Positions 8,126 through 16,897 are shown, counted from the first letter of the stretch. The stretch: 64,000 nucleotides of DNA from Woeseia sp037968755 (GCA_037968755.1 JBBKWB010000108.1:1-64000), one strand, 5' to 3'. The notes: generated by a model from the letters alone, not told the origin. Program-made: numbers and translations.

Positions 8126-8467
8126 TTAATTGGGGAGTTTTTCCTGTCGGCGGTCAGCCATATTCAATGCATGAATTGCTTTGTTCTTGGCTTCCAGCGC
8201 ATCGCGCCGCGCCTGCGCGTAGGCTCGCTGACTCAACTTGCGCTGCGCGCTGGCAAGATAGGCTTCGGCCGCGCGCAATTCGGCCAAGGCGCTTTTCTCA
8301 GCACCCGCCTCGCGAGCAACCGCAATCGCCTGCCTGGCGTCACTCATTTCCTGCACTGGGGGCGCGGTTTCGCAGGCCGCAACCAGCAGTGCGAGCGCGA
8401 GCAATAAGCTGCGCAAGTAAACGCCGGTCAGATGGCCGGTTCTTATCGTTGGTTTCTTGGAGCGCAC
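8126..8467 (-). CDS. Small DUF4398-type lipoprotein
   Basis: A 113-residue protein. An N-terminal hydrophobic segment ends in the lipobox LVAAC, so it should be a lipoprotein. The remainder is an alanine-rich helix pair (DARQAIAVAREAGAEK, LRAAEAYLASAQ, YAQARRDALEAKNKA) as in DUF4398 proteins, which resemble the helical part of OmpA-linked periplasmic proteins. Biochemical role unknown. The gene begins with GTG 8467; a TTG 18 codons further in (just before the hydrophobic segment) is an alternative. It lies 15 bp upstream of the acylphosphatase gene. Confidence 0.75.
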   Translation of the reverse strand: MRSKKPTIRTGHLTGVYLRSLLLALALLVAACETAPPVQEMSDARQAIAVAREAGAEKSALAELRAAEAYLASAQRKLSQRAYAQARRDALEAKNKAIHALNMADRRQEKLPN

Positions 8468-8575
8468 CGCGAAAAACTAGCAGGCTGCACTTGCTTCAGT
8501 CAAGCGGCTGACGGGGCCAGACCCGGCTGCTAAAGTGGCGCAGCCTGAATTTGCCCAAATGCAGTGAGCCCATTA

Positions 8576-8935
8576 ATGAGTATTACCATTTATCACAATC
8601 CACGCTGCTCCAAGTCGCGGAAAACATTAGAATTATTGCAGCAGCATGGGGTAACACCTGTGATTGTGCCCTACCTGGACGAAGCGCCGTCCGCAGCGAC
8701 TACGCTCGCCCTTGCGCGCGCGCTCTCGCTGCCGGTCAAAGCGATTCTGCGCACCGGCGAAGAGGACTTCAAAGCCGCAGAGGCGCAACTCGATCTCGAC
8801 AATGACGAAGAGCTTGCGAACTGGCTTGCGAAGCACCCCAGGGCCCTGGAGCGACCTATCGTTATTGATAACGACAGCGGTCGGGCTGTAATCGGCAGAC
8901 CGCCAGAAAATATCCTCGAGCTGCTGCCTAAATGA
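8576..8935 (+). CDS. arsC: ArsC-family arsenate reductase (glutaredoxin type)
   Basis: A 119-residue thioredoxin-fold protein of the ArsC/Spx superfamily. It carries the active-site cysteine in YHNPRCSKSRKTLELL near the N-terminus. The C-terminal family block ERPIVID then GRPPENILELL is present. Canonical members reduce arsenate to arsenite using glutathione and glutaredoxin. No arsR, arsB or acr3 is adjacent, so arsenic detoxification is inferred from family only. The start ATG 8576 is preferred over an in-frame GTG four codons upstream. Its stop overlaps the wrbA start as ATGA, indicating a two-gene operon. Confidence 0.87.
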   Translation: MSITIYHNPRCSKSRKTLELLQQHGVTPVIVPYLDEAPSAATTLALARALSLPVKAILRTGEEDFKAAEAQLDLDNDEELANWLAKHPRALERPIVIDNDSGRAVIGRPPENILELLPK

Positions 8936-9528
8936 ATGACATCCTGGTTATCTACTATTCCCGCAGCGGTGCGACCGCGGCGCTGGCGCGCGAGGTTTGC
9001 AACGGTATCGACAGCGTAGCGAGCTGTGCCGCGAGATTGCGCACGGTTCCGAATGTCTCGGCGGTTAGCGAAGCCACGGAAGATTCAGTACCCGCGGACG
9101 GCCCGCCCTACGCCACACTTGATGACCTTCGCGAATGCGCGGGACTTGTCCTCGGCAGCCCTACGCGCTTTGGAAACATGGCAGCTGCTTTAAAGTATTT
9201 TCTGGATGGCACTTCTGGACTGTGGCTGAACGGCGCCTTGGCCGGCAAACCAGCGGGCATGTTTACCTCTACGTCGACATTGCATGGCGGCCAGGAATCG
9301 ACGTTGCTTAGCATGGCGCTACCGCTGCTGCATCATGGAATGCTGATTACCGGGATTCCATTTACAGAAACTGAACTCGGTACAACTGAATCCGGCGGCA
9401 CGCCCTACGGCGCATCGCATGTCAGCTGGAACCGCAAGGCGGATAGCCTGAGCGAGGCGGAGAAAAAACTCGCAACAGCGCTCGGCGCACGAGTCGCAAC
9501 GATTGCCGCCAAACTATCGCAACGTTGA
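8932..9528 (+). CDS. wrbA: NAD(P)H:quinone oxidoreductase type IV (flavodoxin-like)
   Basis: A 198-residue flavodoxin-fold protein. The N-terminal FMN phosphate loop is YYSRSGATAALA. The WrbA core is GSPTRFGNMAAALKYFLDGT, and the FMN isoalloxazine loop is STSTLHGGQESTLLS. WrbA reduces quinones by two electrons, protecting against redox cycling. Translation is probably coupled to arsC through the 4-bp overlap. The insertion between residues 30 and 60 (rich in A, S, T and V) is more variable than in E. coli WrbA. The gene is convergent with hda. Confidence 0.92.
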   Translation: MNDILVIYYSRSGATAALAREVCNGIDSVASCAARLRTVPNVSAVSEATEDSVPADGPPYATLDDLRECAGLVLGSPTRFGNMAAALKYFLDGTSGLWLNGALAGKPAGMFTSTSTLHGGQESTLLSMALPLLHHGMLITGIPFTETELGTTESGGTPYGASHVSWNRKADSLSEAEKKLATALGARVATIAAKLSQR

Positions 9529-9575
9529 AATCCTGTGGTCGCACTGCGTCAATGCGCGAGCAGAACAGGCAATTG

Positions 9576-10256
9576 TCAGCGCTGCATAACCGTTTTGACG
9601 AAGGGCACGGTAAGCCGACGTTGTGCACGCAGCGCTTCTGCATCAATGTGGTCCAGGAGGCTGTAGAGGCTGGCCATGTCCCGGCGGCTGCGATTCAACA
9701 TGTAACGCGCTGTTTCATCGGGTAACTCGAGACCGCGATGATGCGCGCGTAACTGCAACGCTTTCATTCGCTCTGTTTCCGCAAGCGGTCGCAACTGAAA
9801 TGCGGTCAGCTGCGAAAATCGACTCTTTAGATCGGCCAGCTCAAAATTACTTTCGCGTACCGTCGAATTGCTGCTTAACAATAGTGTACCGCCGGCATCC
9901 GCGATTTGATTCCACAGCGCGAACAAGCCGCGCTCCCAGTCAGCGTTACCCGCTACCAATTCGATATCGTCGATGCAGACAAACTGACGGTTGGCCATTC
10001 CGTCCAGGACCAGCGCCCCGGCAGCCGCAACCGTATGCATGGGCAAGTACGCGGAACGATCGCCGAGACGCTCGCACACCGCTTGCAGCAGATGAGTCTT
10101 GCCGCTCGACGCCGGGCCCCACAACCAGACACCGGGCGTCTGTGCACCCTCGGTGAGATCGACAAGACTGGCCACCGCGGTCTCGTTGCCCGCCGCCCAG
10201 AAACTCTCAAATACAGCGTAGTCTGCAAGCTGCAGTGGTAACGCGAGCTGACTCAA
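9576..10256 (-). CDS. hda: DnaA-related replication regulator Hda
   Basis: A 226-residue AAA+ protein that, with the loaded sliding clamp, promotes hydrolysis of DnaA-bound ATP and so limits re-initiation of replication. The N-terminal QLALPL is the clamp-binding motif. Walker A is GPASSGKTH, Walker B is CIDDIELV, and the arginine-finger helix RFSQLTAFQLRPL follows. Length fits Hda, not DnaA. Its ATG overlaps the perM stop by 4 bp. It closes the run DUF2066-pgsA-perM-hda, an arrangement common in gammaproteobacteria. Confidence 0.94.
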   Translation of the reverse strand: MSQLALPLQLADYAVFESFWAAGNETAVASLVDLTEGAQTPGVWLWGPASSGKTHLLQAVCERLGDRSAYLPMHTVAAAGALVLDGMANRQFVCIDDIELVAGNADWERGLFALWNQIADAGGTLLLSSNSTVRESNFELADLKSRFSQLTAFQLRPLAETERMKALQLRAHHRGLELPDETARYMLNRSRRDMASLYSLLDHIDAEALRAQRRLTVPFVKTVMQR

Positions 10257-11335
10257 GATTCGGGATTCCCGAGTTCAGCGATGACGCGGGCATCCGGATG
10301 ATCGGCGAGGTAACGGCCGTACAGGAACCGGACCAGCACCGACAACACCGCCGCCGCCGGCAACGCCAGCAAAATGCCAAAGAAACCGAATAACTGGCCA
10401 CCCGCAGCAACTGCGAAAATAACGATTACCGGATGCAAGCCGATGCGATCACCCACTAGCTTCGGCGTTAACAGCGAACCCTCAATCAACTGTGCAATCG
10501 AGAAGGTTGCGATTACGCCGGCGAGTCGCAGCAGGGGGTCCGGTTCCATAACAACCGTCAGCCCGGCGAGTACGATTCCAAATACGAAACCGAGGTACGG
10601 CACGAAACTCACCAGGCCCGCGACCACCCCGATTGCGATCGCAAACTTCAATCCAACCAAGCTGAGTCCGAGTGAATAGATAAAGGCCAATGAAATCATG
10701 ACCAGCAGCTGGCCGCGCAAGAACGCACCGAGGACCTCATCGGTTTCGCGCGCCAGCTGGAATACTGTCTCCCGATTACGTGCGGGCACCAGCGATCCAA
10801 AGCGATGCATCATCAAGTCCCAGTCACGCAACAGATAGAACGTCAAGATCGGGATAAGGAACAGGCTGATAACAGCCGCGGCCAAGGCACCGCCCGAGCG
10901 CGTCAGGGACACCAGCACTTTTGCGCCCCATGAACCCGCCATGTCGCGATAGCGATCAAGAAATGCCGCAATGCCAACATCACCACCCGGTTCAACGCCG
11001 ATAAGTCCTGACAGCTTCGGCAACCAGACCTGCTCGGCCTGCGCGATGATGCCGGGCAGCGCATCCAGCAACGCGCCTACCTGGGTCTGGATCAATGGCA
11101 CGACCAGCAACAACAGCAAAGCGAGGCACAACAACGTCAGAAGGAACACGAAAACGACAGCGATGCTGCGCGGCAATTTCAGTTTCTCGAGCCGGTCGGC
11201 CAGCGGATCACCGATGTACGCCAGCAAAGCAGACGCCACAAACGGCGTTAGCACTGGCGCCAACAACCACAGCAACCAGCCACTGAGAGCGATGGCAACC
11301 AGCCAGTTCATGCGGTTATTTGCTTGCATATCCAT
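10253..11335 (-). CDS. perM: AI-2E/PerM-family membrane transporter
   Basis: A 360-residue inner-membrane protein of the AI-2E transporter family, with about eight hydrophobic helices. A long amphipathic region lies between helices three and four (about residues 85-155). The conserved central segment is PILTFYLLRDWDLM. Related proteins export autoinducer-2, or act as Na+/H+ antiporters in some species; the substrate here is unknown. It is 6 bp downstream of pgsA and overlaps hda by 4 bp. Confidence 0.9.
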   Translation of the reverse strand: MDMQANNRMNWLVAIALSGWLLWLLAPVLTPFVASALLAYIGDPLADRLEKLKLPRSIAVVFVFLLTLLCLALLLLLVVPLIQTQVGALLDALPGIIAQAEQVWLPKLSGLIGVEPGGDVGIAAFLDRYRDMAGSWGAKVLVSLTRSGGALAAAVISLFLIPILTFYLLRDWDLMMHRFGSLVPARNRETVFQLARETDEVLGAFLRGQLLVMISLAFIYSLGLSLVGLKFAIAIGVVAGLVSFVPYLGFVFGIVLAGLTVVMEPDPLLRLAGVIATFSIAQLIEGSLLTPKLVGDRIGLHPVIVIFAVAAGGQLFGFFGILLALPAAAVLSVLVRFLYGRYLADHPDARVIAELGNPES

Positions 11336-11341
11336 TCCCGT

Positions 11342-11887
11342 TCAATTCGCCTCGCGAGCCCTGCGCGACCAGGACAATACATAGTCAATGCCACTGACGA
11401 CAACCGTCACCAGAACACACGCGCCGAGTATCGTAATACTGACCTGTGGCGGCCACCCGGTCGCCGCCCGGGCCAGCACAAACAGCAGTAATAACAATTC
11501 CAGGCCGGTGTTCAGCTTGCTAATGCGTGTGGGCTCGCCGTCGACTGGTCGAACCAGGAAATTGTACGCGGTCGCGCCGCCCACAATAACCACGTCTCGC
11601 AGGACTACCATCGCCGCCAGCCACAGCGGTATCAGGCCCGCGTAAACCAACAGGATAAATACGCCTGCGACCAGCAGCTTGTCGGCAATCGGGTCGAGCA
11701 ACGCGCCCAATCGGGAATGCCAATCGAAGCGTTTCGCAAGGTACCCGTCTATGCCATCGGAAAATCCGGCCAGCAAGAACAACCCGGTGGCTGGCAAATA
11801 ATTCTCTTCGCTGATCAACCACAATATTGGCGCGACCAGAATTATGCGCAGTATCGAAATCGCATTCGGCAACCAGCGCAAACTCAT
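11342..11887 (-). CDS. pgsA: CDP-alcohol phosphatidyltransferase (PGP synthase-like)
   Basis: A 181-residue inner-membrane enzyme with the CDP-alcohol phosphotransferase signature: DGIDGYLAKRFDWHSRLGALLDPIADK. The spaced aspartates bind the metal and CDP-diacylglycerol. About five hydrophobic helices are present. The start MSLRWLPNAISILRI is typical of PgsA, which makes phosphatidylglycerol-3-phosphate from CDP-DAG and glycerol-3-phosphate. Specificity for glycerol-3-phosphate is inferred from length and context; other CDP-alcohol transferases look similar. It lies between DUF2066 and perM, all on the minus strand. Confidence 0.88.
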   Translation of the reverse strand: MSLRWLPNAISILRIILVAPILWLISEENYLPATGLFLLAGFSDGIDGYLAKRFDWHSRLGALLDPIADKLLVAGVFILLVYAGLIPLWLAAMVVLRDVVIVGGATAYNFLVRPVDGEPTRISKLNTGLELLLLLFVLARAATGWPPQVSITILGACVLVTVVVSGIDYVLSWSRRAREAN

Positions 11888-11906
11888 ATTCCTAGGCCGT
11901 CATCGC

Positions 11907-13001
11907 TCAGGGCCGAAATTCGTATTCGAGCGCATCGGGCCCGCCCGTAGCAGGCAGCGGTGACGTCGGCGAACTCGTTGCCAGTGGCGCGCGTTGCAAT
12001 TCGGGACGCAGGTCGAGTACCGATGCAAGACGGCGCGCACCGCCATTAATGTTGATCAGGTAGCGAATCTGATTGCCGCTCACAACGTCAACGGTGTAAC
12101 CGTCGATCATCTCCAGACCATCGACAAGGCCTTGCACCGTTGCGAACGCAGTGACTGACCTGATGTTCGCGACGGTGAGTGCCACCGCCTCGGCACGCGC
12201 ATTCCCGGCGAACGCAAACTGGCCCGCCAGGGTATCCGCCAGCAGGTGTACAGCGTCTTCCACATCGCCGTTCCATTGCCGTTGTTCGCTGCCGGCGTAG
12301 TAATTCCAGCGACTGCGCTCCGCGTCACCTACACGCAGGCGACCAACCAGGATGGAGCCAGCGTTGTAGTTCCGCGATGCCTGCATCAGGCGATCGTGAA
12401 AACCACCCCAGACATCGCTGCTGTTAATTTCCTCGTCGGCGCCAGCGGTCGGCAGGATTACCGGTACACCACGAGCTGCCGCGACCCTTTTGATGCGCTC
12501 GCGCAATTGTTGCGCACGATCTGCAAGCGGCCGGCCGCCAGCCGGTGCGGCGGTCAGCAATTCGCGTTCACCGCGACCCCAGTCAACGGCAATCCACAAA
12601 ACGGTCAAAGGCCGGTCACTGCTCCAAACGGGCATCGACGAGCGCTGCAGGACCTGTTCGATCGCCGCTCCGTCCAGCAGCACCCACAAGCTGTTGTTCT
12701 CTCCGGGCCGGTACTGCATGACAAAACGCGCGGGATTGGGAAACAGGGCGTTCAGTTCCGGCGAAAACGCCGCATCCTCGGAACCGGTCACACGGACCAA
12801 TATTTGCTGCAACGCGCGTTCGTAAGCCGTGGTGCGCGACTCCGGCTCATTCGGATCGACCGGAACCTGGACGCTGTACAAGCCCTCGACCTCCACCGCC
12901 GGTAACGGTGCGGCAAGGCTCAGTAACAACAGCGCTATCACGCCAGCACTACCGCTCCCGCGACGCCGGAGCGCCCACATTGTTGATAAATCTTTCAGCA
13001 T
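11907..13001 (-). CDS. Secreted DUF2066 protein
   Basis: A 364-residue protein with a long signal sequence (hydrophobic run VIALLLLSLAAPLPA at about residues 20-35). The mature part matches the DUF2066 layout: ALQQILVRVTGSEDAAF near residue 65, WVLLDGAAIEQVL, and a proline-rich C-terminal tail. DUF2066 proteins are encoded next to purM/hda in many gammaproteobacteria, but no biochemical role is established. It is the first gene of the DUF2066-pgsA-perM-hda run and is divergent from purM. Start ATG 13001 with GGGAAA upstream. Confidence 0.85.
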   Translation of the reverse strand: MLKDLSTMWALRRRGSGSAGVIALLLLSLAAPLPAVEVEGLYSVQVPVDPNEPESRTTAYERALQQILVRVTGSEDAAFSPELNALFPNPARFVMQYRPGENNSLWVLLDGAAIEQVLQRSSMPVWSSDRPLTVLWIAVDWGRGERELLTAAPAGGRPLADRAQQLRERIKRVAAARGVPVILPTAGADEEINSSDVWGGFHDRLMQASRNYNAGSILVGRLRVGDAERSRWNYYAGSEQRQWNGDVEDAVHLLADTLAGQFAFAGNARAEAVALTVANIRSVTAFATVQGLVDGLEMIDGYTVDVVSGNQIRYLININGGARRLASVLDLRPELQRAPLATSSPTSPLPATGGPDALEYEFRP

Positions 13002-13055
13002 GGTTATTTCCCGGAAGCCGGGACCTGACTAATGGTGGTTTGGATAATTAGGCAC

Positions 13056-13062
13056 TATTATA
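13056..13062. promoter_or_regulatory. Overlapping divergent -10 boxes between DUF2066 and purM
   Basis: In the 131-bp divergent gap, TATAAT reads on the minus strand (13062-13057) and TATTAT on the plus strand (13056-13061), so one AT-rich site could serve both directions. The -35 regions are poor by eye. A PurR-type operator was not recognised. Confidence 0.4.
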
Positions 13063-13132
13063 TCGACCTTACAAAAATTACCACTGCCGGTCGCACGCAA
13101 TGTGACCTGTTCACAGCCAATCGCGAGCCAGT

Positions 13133-14152
13133 ATGACCCGCAAACCCCTGACTTACCGCGATGCCGGCGTCGATATTGATGCAGGCAACTCTCTCGTCGA
13201 GCGCATCAAACCGCTGGTCGCGGCGACCCGCCGCCCGGAAGTCATGGCGGGCCTCGGTGGCTTTGGTGGGCTGTTTGCATTAACGCCCGGGCGCTATCGC
13301 GAGCCGGTGCTGGTGTCGGGGACGGATGGCGTTGGCACCAAGCTGAAACTGGCGCAAAAGCTGGGGCAGCACGACACAATCGGCATCGATCTTGTCGCCA
13401 TGTGTGTAAACGATATTCTAGTTACCGGCGCTGAGCCGTTGTTTTTCCTTGACTATTTTGCCTGTGGAAAACTCGATGTTGAGGTCGCGACTGCGGTTGT
13501 CGGCGGTATCGCCGCGGGCTGCCAGCAGGCAGGCGCTGCCTTGATCGGTGGCGAGACGGCCGAAATGCCGGACATGTACAAGGCGGGCGAATACGATCTC
13601 GCCGGCTTTTGCGTAGGCGCTGTGGAGCGTTCCGAGATGATCGACGGCAGCCAGATTACGGCTGGTGACACGCTGCTCGGCATCGCCTCCAGCGGACCGC
13701 ATTCCAATGGCTATTCACTGATTCGTAAAGTTCTGAAGATTGCGGAGAACCGTGACATCGATGGCGAGCCGGCGGAGCGCTTGCTGATGGCGCCGACCCT
13801 CATTTACGTCCAGGCCATCCTTGCATTGCGCGAACAGCTCACGCTCAAAGGGCTTGCACACATCACCGGTGGCGGTTTGACCGAGAACATCCCGCGCGTG
13901 CTGCCCGACAATGTCCACGCCGAGATTGACCTGAATAGTTGGCAGCAAGGGCCCGTCTTCGACTGGCTCGCCGTTACCGGTCGAATTGCCGCCGCCGAAA
14001 TGCGCCGCACATTCAACTGCGGTGTTGGCATGGTGGCGGTGGTCGCAAGCGATACTGCCGACACGGCAATAAAACTACTGGGCGACACCGGCCACACAGC
14101 CTGGAAACTGGGGCGTATTGCTGCCGGCGCCGGCGAAGTTCGCTACGTTTGA
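13133..14152 (+). CDS. purM: Phosphoribosylformylglycinamidine cyclo-ligase (AIR synthetase)
   Basis: A 339-residue enzyme of de novo purine synthesis, converting FGAM to AIR with ATP. The start MTRKPLTYRDAGVDIDAGN is typical. Family blocks follow: GTDGVGTKLKLA, GIDLVAMCVNDI, GGETAEMPDMY, GIASSGPHSNGYSLIR and TGGGLTENIPRVLP. It is divergent from DUF2066 and directly followed by purN, with the TGA stop overlapping the TTG start of purN. Confidence 0.97.
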   Translation: MTRKPLTYRDAGVDIDAGNSLVERIKPLVAATRRPEVMAGLGGFGGLFALTPGRYREPVLVSGTDGVGTKLKLAQKLGQHDTIGIDLVAMCVNDILVTGAEPLFFLDYFACGKLDVEVATAVVGGIAAGCQQAGAALIGGETAEMPDMYKAGEYDLAGFCVGAVERSEMIDGSQITAGDTLLGIASSGPHSNGYSLIRKVLKIAENRDIDGEPAERLLMAPTLIYVQAILALREQLTLKGLAHITGGGLTENIPRVLPDNVHAEIDLNSWQQGPVFDWLAVTGRIAAAEMRRTFNCGVGMVAVVASDTADTAIKLLGDTGHTAWKLGRIAAGAGEVRYV

Positions 14153-14802
14153 CGGTGACTGCGACCAAAACGGCCGCCGTTTTTATCTCCGGAGGCGGCA
14201 GCAACCTGCAGGCATTAATCGATGCAGCTGAGCAAGATGTATTGGGTTTTCAGTTGCGGGCTGTATTCAGCAACCGCGCCGATGCGGGCGGCTTGCAGAG
14301 AGCGCAAGAAGCCGGCATAGAGACCTGTGTGGTCCCAAGCCGGGGCGTTAGCGACCGGGTAGCCTACGATCGAACGCTCGCCGTGGAACTGGATCGATTT
14401 GCGCCCGATCTTATTATCCTGGCAGGCTTCATGCGCATATTGAGCGCCGGTTTCGTAAGCCGCTATGCGGGACGAATCCTGAATATTCACCCTTCCCTGC
14501 TGCCACTTTATCCTGGCATTGATACACACGCCCGTGCGCTGGCTGCAGGCGATAGCCGGCATGGCTGTACCGTGCACTTTGTCACTGAGGAACTGGATGG
14601 CGGGCCACGTATTATGCAGGGGGCGGTTGACGTGCTGGAAGGCGATACCGCCAGGACACTGGCTGCTCGTGTTCTGGAGGTGGAACACCGCATCTATCCG
14701 CGTGCGGCGAGTCTCGTCGCCGAGGGCCGTGTCAGCTGCCGCAACGGTCGCTGCTACCTGGATGGCGAGGTGCTTGGCGAGCCGCTACACGACACCGCGT
14801 AG
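14149..14802 (+). CDS. purN: Phosphoribosylglycinamide formyltransferase (GART 1)
   Basis: A 217-residue folate-dependent transformylase converting GAR to FGAR. Motifs are ISGGGSNLQALIDA for ribose-phosphate binding, ILAGFMRILS, the catalytic NIHPSLLPLYPG (Asn and His) and EELDGGP (catalytic Asp). No ATG is available near the N-terminus. The best starts are TTG 14149, which overlaps the purM stop, or GTG 14155 (VTATKTAAVFISGGGS). I use the first because coupling to purM and the spacing to GCGAAG favour it. It is convergent with dcd, with 6 bp between the stops. Confidence 0.93.
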   Translation: MTVTATKTAAVFISGGGSNLQALIDAAEQDVLGFQLRAVFSNRADAGGLQRAQEAGIETCVVPSRGVSDRVAYDRTLAVELDRFAPDLIILAGFMRILSAGFVSRYAGRILNIHPSLLPLYPGIDTHARALAAGDSRHGCTVHFVTEELDGGPRIMQGAVDVLEGDTARTLAARVLEVEHRIYPRAASLVAEGRVSCRNGRCYLDGEVLGEPLHDTA

Positions 14803-14808
14803 CAGCAC

Positions 14809-15375
14809 TCAGGCTTTAGGCAAGGTAACGCCGCGCTGGCCCTGGTACTTGCCGTCCCGATCCTTGTAGGACGTCTCACACACTTCGTCGGACTCCAGAA
14901 ACAGCATCTGCGCTACACCTTCATTCGCGTAAATCTTGGCTGGCAAGGTGGTCGTATTGGAGAATTCGAGCGTTACATGCCCTTCCCACTCGGGCTCCAG
15001 TGGCGTCACGTTCACGATGATGCCGCAGCGCGCATAAGTGGATTTGCCCAGGCAGATCGTCAGTACGTTACGCGGAATGCGGAAATACTCGACCGTGCGC
15101 GCCAGCGCGAATGAGTTTGGAGGAATGATGCAAACATCCCCGACCTTGTCGACGAAACTGGATTCGTCAAAGTTTTTCGGGTCGACAACCGCCGATTCGA
15201 TATTCGTGAATATCTTGAATTCGTTCGAGCAACGCACGTCATAGCCGTAGCTGGACGTGCCGTACGATACGATGCGCCCCTTGTCCGATTCCCGTACCTG
15301 GCGCGGTGCAAACGGTTCGATCATGCCGTGTTCTTCGGACATACGGCGTATCCAGCGATCGGATTTGATACTCAT
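14809..15375 (-). CDS. dcd: dCTP deaminase
   Basis: A 188-residue enzyme deaminating dCTP to dUTP, the main source of thymidylate precursor in gammaproteobacteria. The start is MSIKSDRWIRRM. The SSYGYDVRCSNEF block, the catalytic glutamate in TPLEPEWEGHVTLEFSN and the C-terminal KYQGQRGVTLPK are all conserved. It lies about 50 bp downstream of apbC/mrp on the same strand and may share its transcript, an arrangement also common in other gammaproteobacteria. Confidence 0.96.
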   Translation of the reverse strand: MSIKSDRWIRRMSEEHGMIEPFAPRQVRESDKGRIVSYGTSSYGYDVRCSNEFKIFTNIESAVVDPKNFDESSFVDKVGDVCIIPPNSFALARTVEYFRIPRNVLTICLGKSTYARCGIIVNVTPLEPEWEGHVTLEFSNTTTLPAKIYANEGVAQMLFLESDEVCETSYKDRDGKYQGQRGVTLPKA

Positions 15376-15426
15376 GAGTTTCGACTCTGCCTGGTGTTCG
15401 TGTGGGTAAACGGGGGGTAGGTGGCG

Positions 15427-16521
15427 TTAGCTGTCTTCAACCACAATATTTGGAAACTTGCTGCTGTAGTCCCTGCCCTGCATTGCGAGCTTCGCCGCCA
15501 TCCGGCGCGCGGTTCGCCTGTACGCCTCTGCGGCTGTGCTATCGGGATCAGCGACAACGGTCGGCGAACCGCTGTCCGTTTGTTCGCGAATACGCATCTC
15601 CAGCGGCAACTGGCCAAGCAATTCGACATCAAAATCTTCGGCCATCTGCAGGCCACCGCCACTGCCAAACAGCGCTTCTTCGTGGCCACAATTACTGCAA
15701 ACGTGGCTGCTCATATTCTCGACTACACCGAGTACCGGTACCGACACTTTACGGAACATTTGCAGCCCCTTCCTGGCATCCAGCAAGGCAATGTCCTGTG
15801 GCGTCGTGACGATAACCGCACCACTGACCGGCACGCGTTGCGACAAGGTCAGCTGGATATCGCCGGTGCCGGGTGGCATGTCAACAATCAGGTAGTCCAG
15901 TTCGGCCCACTGGGTTTGTTGCAGCAACTGGTTCAAGGCCTGGGTCACCATAGGCCCGCGCCAAACCATGGGCTGGTCAGGATCAATCAGGAAACCGATC
16001 GACATGACCTGCAGGCCATGGGCCGCCAGTGGCTGCATGGTCTTGCCGTCTTCGCTCAATGGTCGCTGGCCGGCCAGGCCCAGCATGGTCGGCTGACTTG
16101 GACCGTAAATGTCGGCGTCGAGGATTCCGACCGTGGCACCATCGGCTGCCAGAGCTAATGCGAGGTTGACGGCGGTAGTGGATTTGCCGACGCCGCCCTT
16201 GCCCGATGCGATGGCAATAATATTACTCACATTCGGCAGTGGCTTGAGTGAGTGCTGGACGCCGTGAGCAACAATTACCGTGCTGAGGTCGATGTCGACG
16301 TCTGCAATACCGCTCTGTTCGCGAACGATTTCAGCGAAAAACAGCTCCAGGGCAGACTCTATTCTGCCTGCAGGGAAACCCAGCTCAATCTGCACACGAA
16401 TGCGCGCCGCGGTGCGTTCGATGCTTCGAACCCGTCCGGTGTCGCCCAGCGCATAGCCGACTTCCGGCAGGATTGCGGCGTTCAACGCGTTTTTCAGCTC
16501 TGAATCTGCTGACAAGATCAC
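15427..16521 (-). CDS. apbC: Iron-sulfur cluster carrier ATPase Mrp/ApbC
   Basis: A 364-residue P-loop ATPase that carries and transfers Fe-S clusters. An N-terminal MIP18/DUF59-like domain (about residues 1-90) precedes the ATPase domain. The latter has the deviant Walker A SGKGGVGKST, then DADIYGPSQPTMLG, LIVDMPPGTGD and the cluster-binding CSNC pair. The start is GTG 16521; an in-frame stop lies two codons upstream, so it cannot begin much earlier. In E. coli this gene is divergent from metG. Here the kinase and pilT-like genes lie between the two. Confidence 0.95.
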   Translation of the reverse strand: MILSADSELKNALNAAILPEVGYALGDTGRVRSIERTAARIRVQIELGFPAGRIESALELFFAEIVREQSGIADVDIDLSTVIVAHGVQHSLKPLPNVSNIIAIASGKGGVGKSTTAVNLALALAADGATVGILDADIYGPSQPTMLGLAGQRPLSEDGKTMQPLAAHGLQVMSIGFLIDPDQPMVWRGPMVTQALNQLLQQTQWAELDYLIVDMPPGTGDIQLTLSQRVPVSGAVIVTTPQDIALLDARKGLQMFRKVSVPVLGVVENMSSHVCSNCGHEEALFGSGGGLQMAEDFDVELLGQLPLEMRIREQTDSGSPTVVADPDSTAAEAYRRTARRMAAKLAMQGRDYSSKFPNIVVEDS

Positions 16522-16553
16522 ACTTCACTATGGTGGATTAGGTAAAATTGCAC

Positions 16554-16574
16554 GTCCTGACTGGTGTTCAGGAC
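16554..16574. repeat. 7-bp inverted repeat upstream of apbC
   Basis: GTCCTGA at 16554-16560 pairs with TCAGGAC at 16568-16574 across 7 nt. It shares CAGGACAC with the palindrome after proS (6962-6992). It lies about 35 bp before the apbC start, where an operator could sit. Confidence 0.45.
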
Positions 16575-16654
16575 ACGCGGGGGCGCACATTGTAGCGAAG
16601 CCGTCCAACAATTGATCCCCCGATTTAAAGCAAATCTGATAGAACCGAGTCACA

Positions 16655-16682
16655 TTGGAGCGGACGGTCAGTGTGGCATAAT
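16655..16682 (+). promoter_or_regulatory. Candidate promoter of the kinase-pilT operon
   Basis: TTGGAG (16655-16660), a 16-nt spacer and CATAAT (16677-16682) resemble a sigma-70 promoter. Transcription from here would give a leader of about 210 nt containing both GC hairpins. Confidence 0.4.
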
Positions 16683-16839
16683 GCTCCGGATATCAAGAGC
16701 GAGGCAGCGGCAGGAGCCCGACAACTCCTGCAAGCCCAGCAGCGCCTTCGGGGCAAGAAGCTAACTGGACCAACGGCATTGATGCTGAAAGCACTTTATA
16801 ACCGGCGCGCGAAGAATTCGGCTGCCCGCTGCCTGCCAA

Positions 16840-16874
16840 CGCGCTCGACAGAGCGCGGACGGGGCTGTGCCCCG
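16840..16874 (+). other. Two tandem GC-rich hairpins in the kinase leader
   Basis: Hairpin 1 pairs CGCGCTC (16840-16846) with GAGCGCG (16851-16857) around GACA. Hairpin 2 pairs CGGGGC (16860-16865) with GCCCCG (16869-16874) around TGT. They end about 24 nt before the GTG start. No T-run follows, so they are unlikely to be intrinsic terminators; they could affect translation or stability. Confidence 0.5.
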
Positions 16875-16897
16875 CTACGATCGGCGAGCCTTTGCCT

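Larger units (their letters stand above)
16522..16897. other. 376-bp gap with a candidate promoter and tandem hairpins
   Basis: I see no gene in this divergent gap. It holds an imperfect palindrome at 16554-16574 (GTCCTGA and TCAGGAC), a candidate plus-strand promoter at 16655-16682, and two adjacent GC-rich hairpins at 16840-16874. The stretch 16690-16840 is unremarkable. Confidence 0.5.

Noticed and set aside
13939..14148. N-terminal extension of purN into purM
   Set aside because: The frame is open but the residues are Arg-rich and unlike PurN. The family starts next to the purM stop.
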